A stretch of 15,509 nucleotides of DNA from Candidatus Latescibacterota bacterium (GTDB taxonomy: Bacteria; Latescibacterota; UBA2968; UBA8231): the NCBI GenBank assembly GCA_003529325.1, contig DPVW01000136.1, forward strand, positions 31,721 to 47,229, in the 5' to 3' direction. The translations under genes were made by a program, and so were the position numbers. The notes below the pieces were generated by a model. It was given only the letters and a program-made list of their open reading frames with translations. It made no database searches and had not been told where the DNA came from. Positions 14,227 to 15,509 of this stretch are shown in pieces; within the stretch, counting starts at the first letter, position 1, and each line of letters opens with the position of its first letter.

Positions 14227-15282
14227 TTAAAGCTGCACCTCACCCCCAGTTTTCTGTGACCGATAAATCCCGTCAAGAATCGTCATTACTTGCAACGACT
14301 GTTCTGCCGGAACCGGCGAGGGTGCATCCTCGGCAATCGCCTTGGCGAATTGCACGCATTCCTCGGCGTGCGCCTCCATGCCAGGGGGCATCAGTTTTAA
14401 TGTCTTGTTGGTGAACTGCCGGTTCACCTTGTCGCTTTCAAGGATTTCGTTTTGCGGCCAGTGGGCGCCGCCCTGTGTGCCATACAGCCACATCTGCATG
14501 TCCTCACCTTGCGTATCGTGGTGCAGCAACCACGACACCTCCAGCACCAACGTTGCGCCCGTGTCAAAACGGATGAATGCGGCGGCAAAATCCTCGACGT
14601 CGAACTCTGGTGGGATCGGCTGCCCGCCCCCCCAACCAGTGAAGGCATTTTCCTGAGAAGCGATCTCTGCCTTGGCGACACCGGTCACGGAGACCGGTTG
14701 TGGATTCCCCATGAACCACAATGTCAGGTCCAGGATGTGCACACCGATGTCGATGCAGGGACCGCCACCGGAATGTTGCTTCTGAATGAAGCCGAGACCG
14801 GTGGGTGCACCTCCACGACGCAACATCCAACTGCGGGCGTGGTAGACATCGCCCAGCACTCCTGTATCAATCTGCCCTTTCATCGCCCGCGAGTTGCCCT
14901 GAAAGCGAAAGTGCTGCGCCGTCATCAACTTTTTCCCGGAAAGGTCGCGCGCCTCGATCATCTTGCGAATGTCACCCGGTGTCGGCGCCAGCGGCTTTTC
15001 ACAAATCACATGCTTGCCCGCATCCAGAGCCGCAATCGACAACGGCGCATGATAATTGCTCGGTGTGCACACATCGATGATGTCGATGTCAGGGTCGCTG
15101 ATCAGCTCTTTGGCGTCGGTGGTCAGTTTCGACACACCTTGCTCACCGCCCCACGCCTGCAGCACATTTTCGTCGATGTCACTGCCGCCGACGATTTCGG
15201 CATGCTCGGAGGCCTGCCAACCAGGAATGTGCGTTCGTGCAATGCCTCCGACTCCGATGATGCCGACCTTCAGTGCTGCCAT
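14227..15282 (-). CDS. Gfo/Idh/MocA-family oxidoreductase
   Basis: This is a 351-aa NAD(P)-dependent sugar or inositol dehydrogenase. The N-terminal Rossmann motif GVGGIA is at 10-15 and DVCTPSNYHAP at about 70-80. The catalytic EKP is at 95-97 (CEKPLAP; K96), and the C-terminal domain carries GGGPCIDIGVHILDL (172-186) with D178 and H182 in the usual catalytic places. Such enzymes oxidise or reduce cyclitols, keto sugars or glycoside substrates, often giving the keto sugars that DegT aminotransferases use. Start ATG 15282 has AGGA ten bases upstream; an upstream GTG at 15291 abuts AAAGGA with no spacing and is less likely. The gene is complete, and its 3' end abuts the degraded glycosyltransferase region. 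Its likely partner in this window is one of the two aminotransferases, but no operon link is seen. Confidence 0.94.
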   Translation of the reverse strand: MAALKVGIIGVGGIARTHIPGWQASEHAEIVGGSDIDENVLQAWGGEQGVSKLTTDAKELISDPDIDIIDVCTPSNYHAPLSIAALDAGKHVICEKPLAPTPGDIRKMIEARDLSGKKLMTAQHFRFQGNSRAMKGQIDTGVLGDVYHARSWMLRRGGAPTGLGFIQKQHSGGGPCIDIGVHILDLTLWFMGNPQPVSVTGVAKAEIASQENAFTGWGGGQPIPPEFDVEDFAAAFIRFDTGATLVLEVSWLLHHDTQGEDMQMWLYGTQGGAHWPQNEILESDKVNRQFTNKTLKLMPPGMEAHAEECVQFAKAIAEDAPSPVPAEQSLQVMTILDGIYRSQKTGGEVQL

Positions 15283-15311
15283 GCTCTTCACTTCCTTTCG
15301 ATCTTACAGTG

Positions 15312-15509
15312 TTAAAAAATCCTCGACTTGCTCTCAATCTGCTGACTTGACGGCGGTTTCGGCACCGATAACACGCCATTGAACCCGGCGATCCGCTCTG
15401 TCACCAAGCGCACCTCGGAACCGATCTGGACCTGGACATCAGTGGAGACCTCTTTGAGGCGCACATTTTCCCCCGGTACCAGTTCCGCGTCGGCGCCAAT
15501 CGTTAGGAG
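15312..15509 (-). CDS. 3' end of an unidentified gene, runs off right edge
   Basis: An open frame enters from the right edge and ends with TAA at 15312-15314, giving the last 65 residues of a protein I cannot identify. The visible part has alternating hydrophobic/polar strands (LTIGADAELVPG, VQVQIGSEVRLVTERI), suggesting a beta-rich C-terminal domain, then a short polar tail. It ends 29 bases before the Gfo/Idh ATG, on the same strand, so the two are probably co-transcribed. The opposite strand is also open in the same codon register over the last 150 bases, so strand choice rests on the operon context and is only moderately sure. Confidence 0.42.
   Translation of the reverse strand, partial: LLTIGADAELVPGENVRLKEVSTDVQVQIGSEVRLVTERIAGFNGVLSVPKPPSSQQIESKSRIF

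Noticed and set aside
14452..15315. 287-aa plus-strand open frame opposite the Gfo/Idh gene
   Set aside because: The opposite strand holds a full Gfo/Idh protein with GVGGIA, EKP and GGGPCIDIGVHILD motifs.
15380..15506. Plus-strand frame open in the same codon register at the right edge (ending in AHIFPRYQFRVGANR)
   Set aside because: It is short, has no start codon with a ribosome site, and the minus-strand frame agrees with the Gfo/Idh operon direction; kept only as a doubt on strand.
1..15509. CRISPR array, tRNA, rRNA, insertion sequence or phage genes
   Set aside because: No regularly spaced repeats, cloverleaf-like segments, transposase or integrase motifs, or terminal repeats with target duplications were seen on either strand.

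Overview
The window is a GC-rich bacterial chromosome segment (about 60% GC by eye) with tightly packed genes and no rRNA, tRNA, CRISPR, integrase or transposase that I can see. The mix of sugar-acid and oligosaccharide genes (Gfo/Idh oxidoreductase, enolase-superfamily dehydratase, SDR, aldo/keto reductase, heparinase-like protein), two DegT-type aminotransferases and a type III polyketide synthase cassette resembles uncultured marine lineages such as Latescibacterota, Poribacteria, Planctomycetes or Acidobacteria. That placement is inference and cannot be settled from the sequence alone.

Left part (1-7433). A DegT/DnrJ-type aminotransferase runs off the left edge, with a short ORF upstream that may be a remnant of a universal stress protein. 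A two-gene minus-strand unit follows: SDR then aldo/keto reductase. Across a control region with a palindrome and a tandem repeat, a plus-strand mandelate racemase/ManD-like dehydratase is transcribed divergently. It converges on a 568-aa heparinase-like protein, whose start lies only 34 bp from the divergent start of an acetyl/acetoacetyl-CoA-synthetase-like enzyme. The enzymes suggest intracellular processing of uronate- or aldonate-type sugars.

Central part (7481-13627). Six minus-strand genes form an operon-like run: a MauE-like membrane protein fused to a thioredoxin-like domain, a second DegT-type aminotransferase, an unrecognised 285-aa protein, a type III PKS, a SAM methyltransferase and an FAD-dependent oxidoreductase. 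The last three are joined by 4-base stop/start overlaps (ATGA, GTGA). The PKS/methyltransferase/flavoprotein trio resembles SrsABC-type phenolic-lipid/quinone pathways: polyketide chain formation, methylation and ring oxidation. The aminotransferase, the redox membrane protein and the unknown protein upstream make this the most interesting locus here. The acyl-CoA synthetase converges on it and might supply acyl starters, though it is a separate transcription unit.

Right part (13628-15509). A divergent region with nested inverted repeats precedes a broken GT4 glycosyltransferase gene: a single extra C shifts the frame and the C-terminal half is missing. A complete Gfo/Idh/MocA oxidoreductase and the last 65 codons of an unidentified minus-strand gene end the window.
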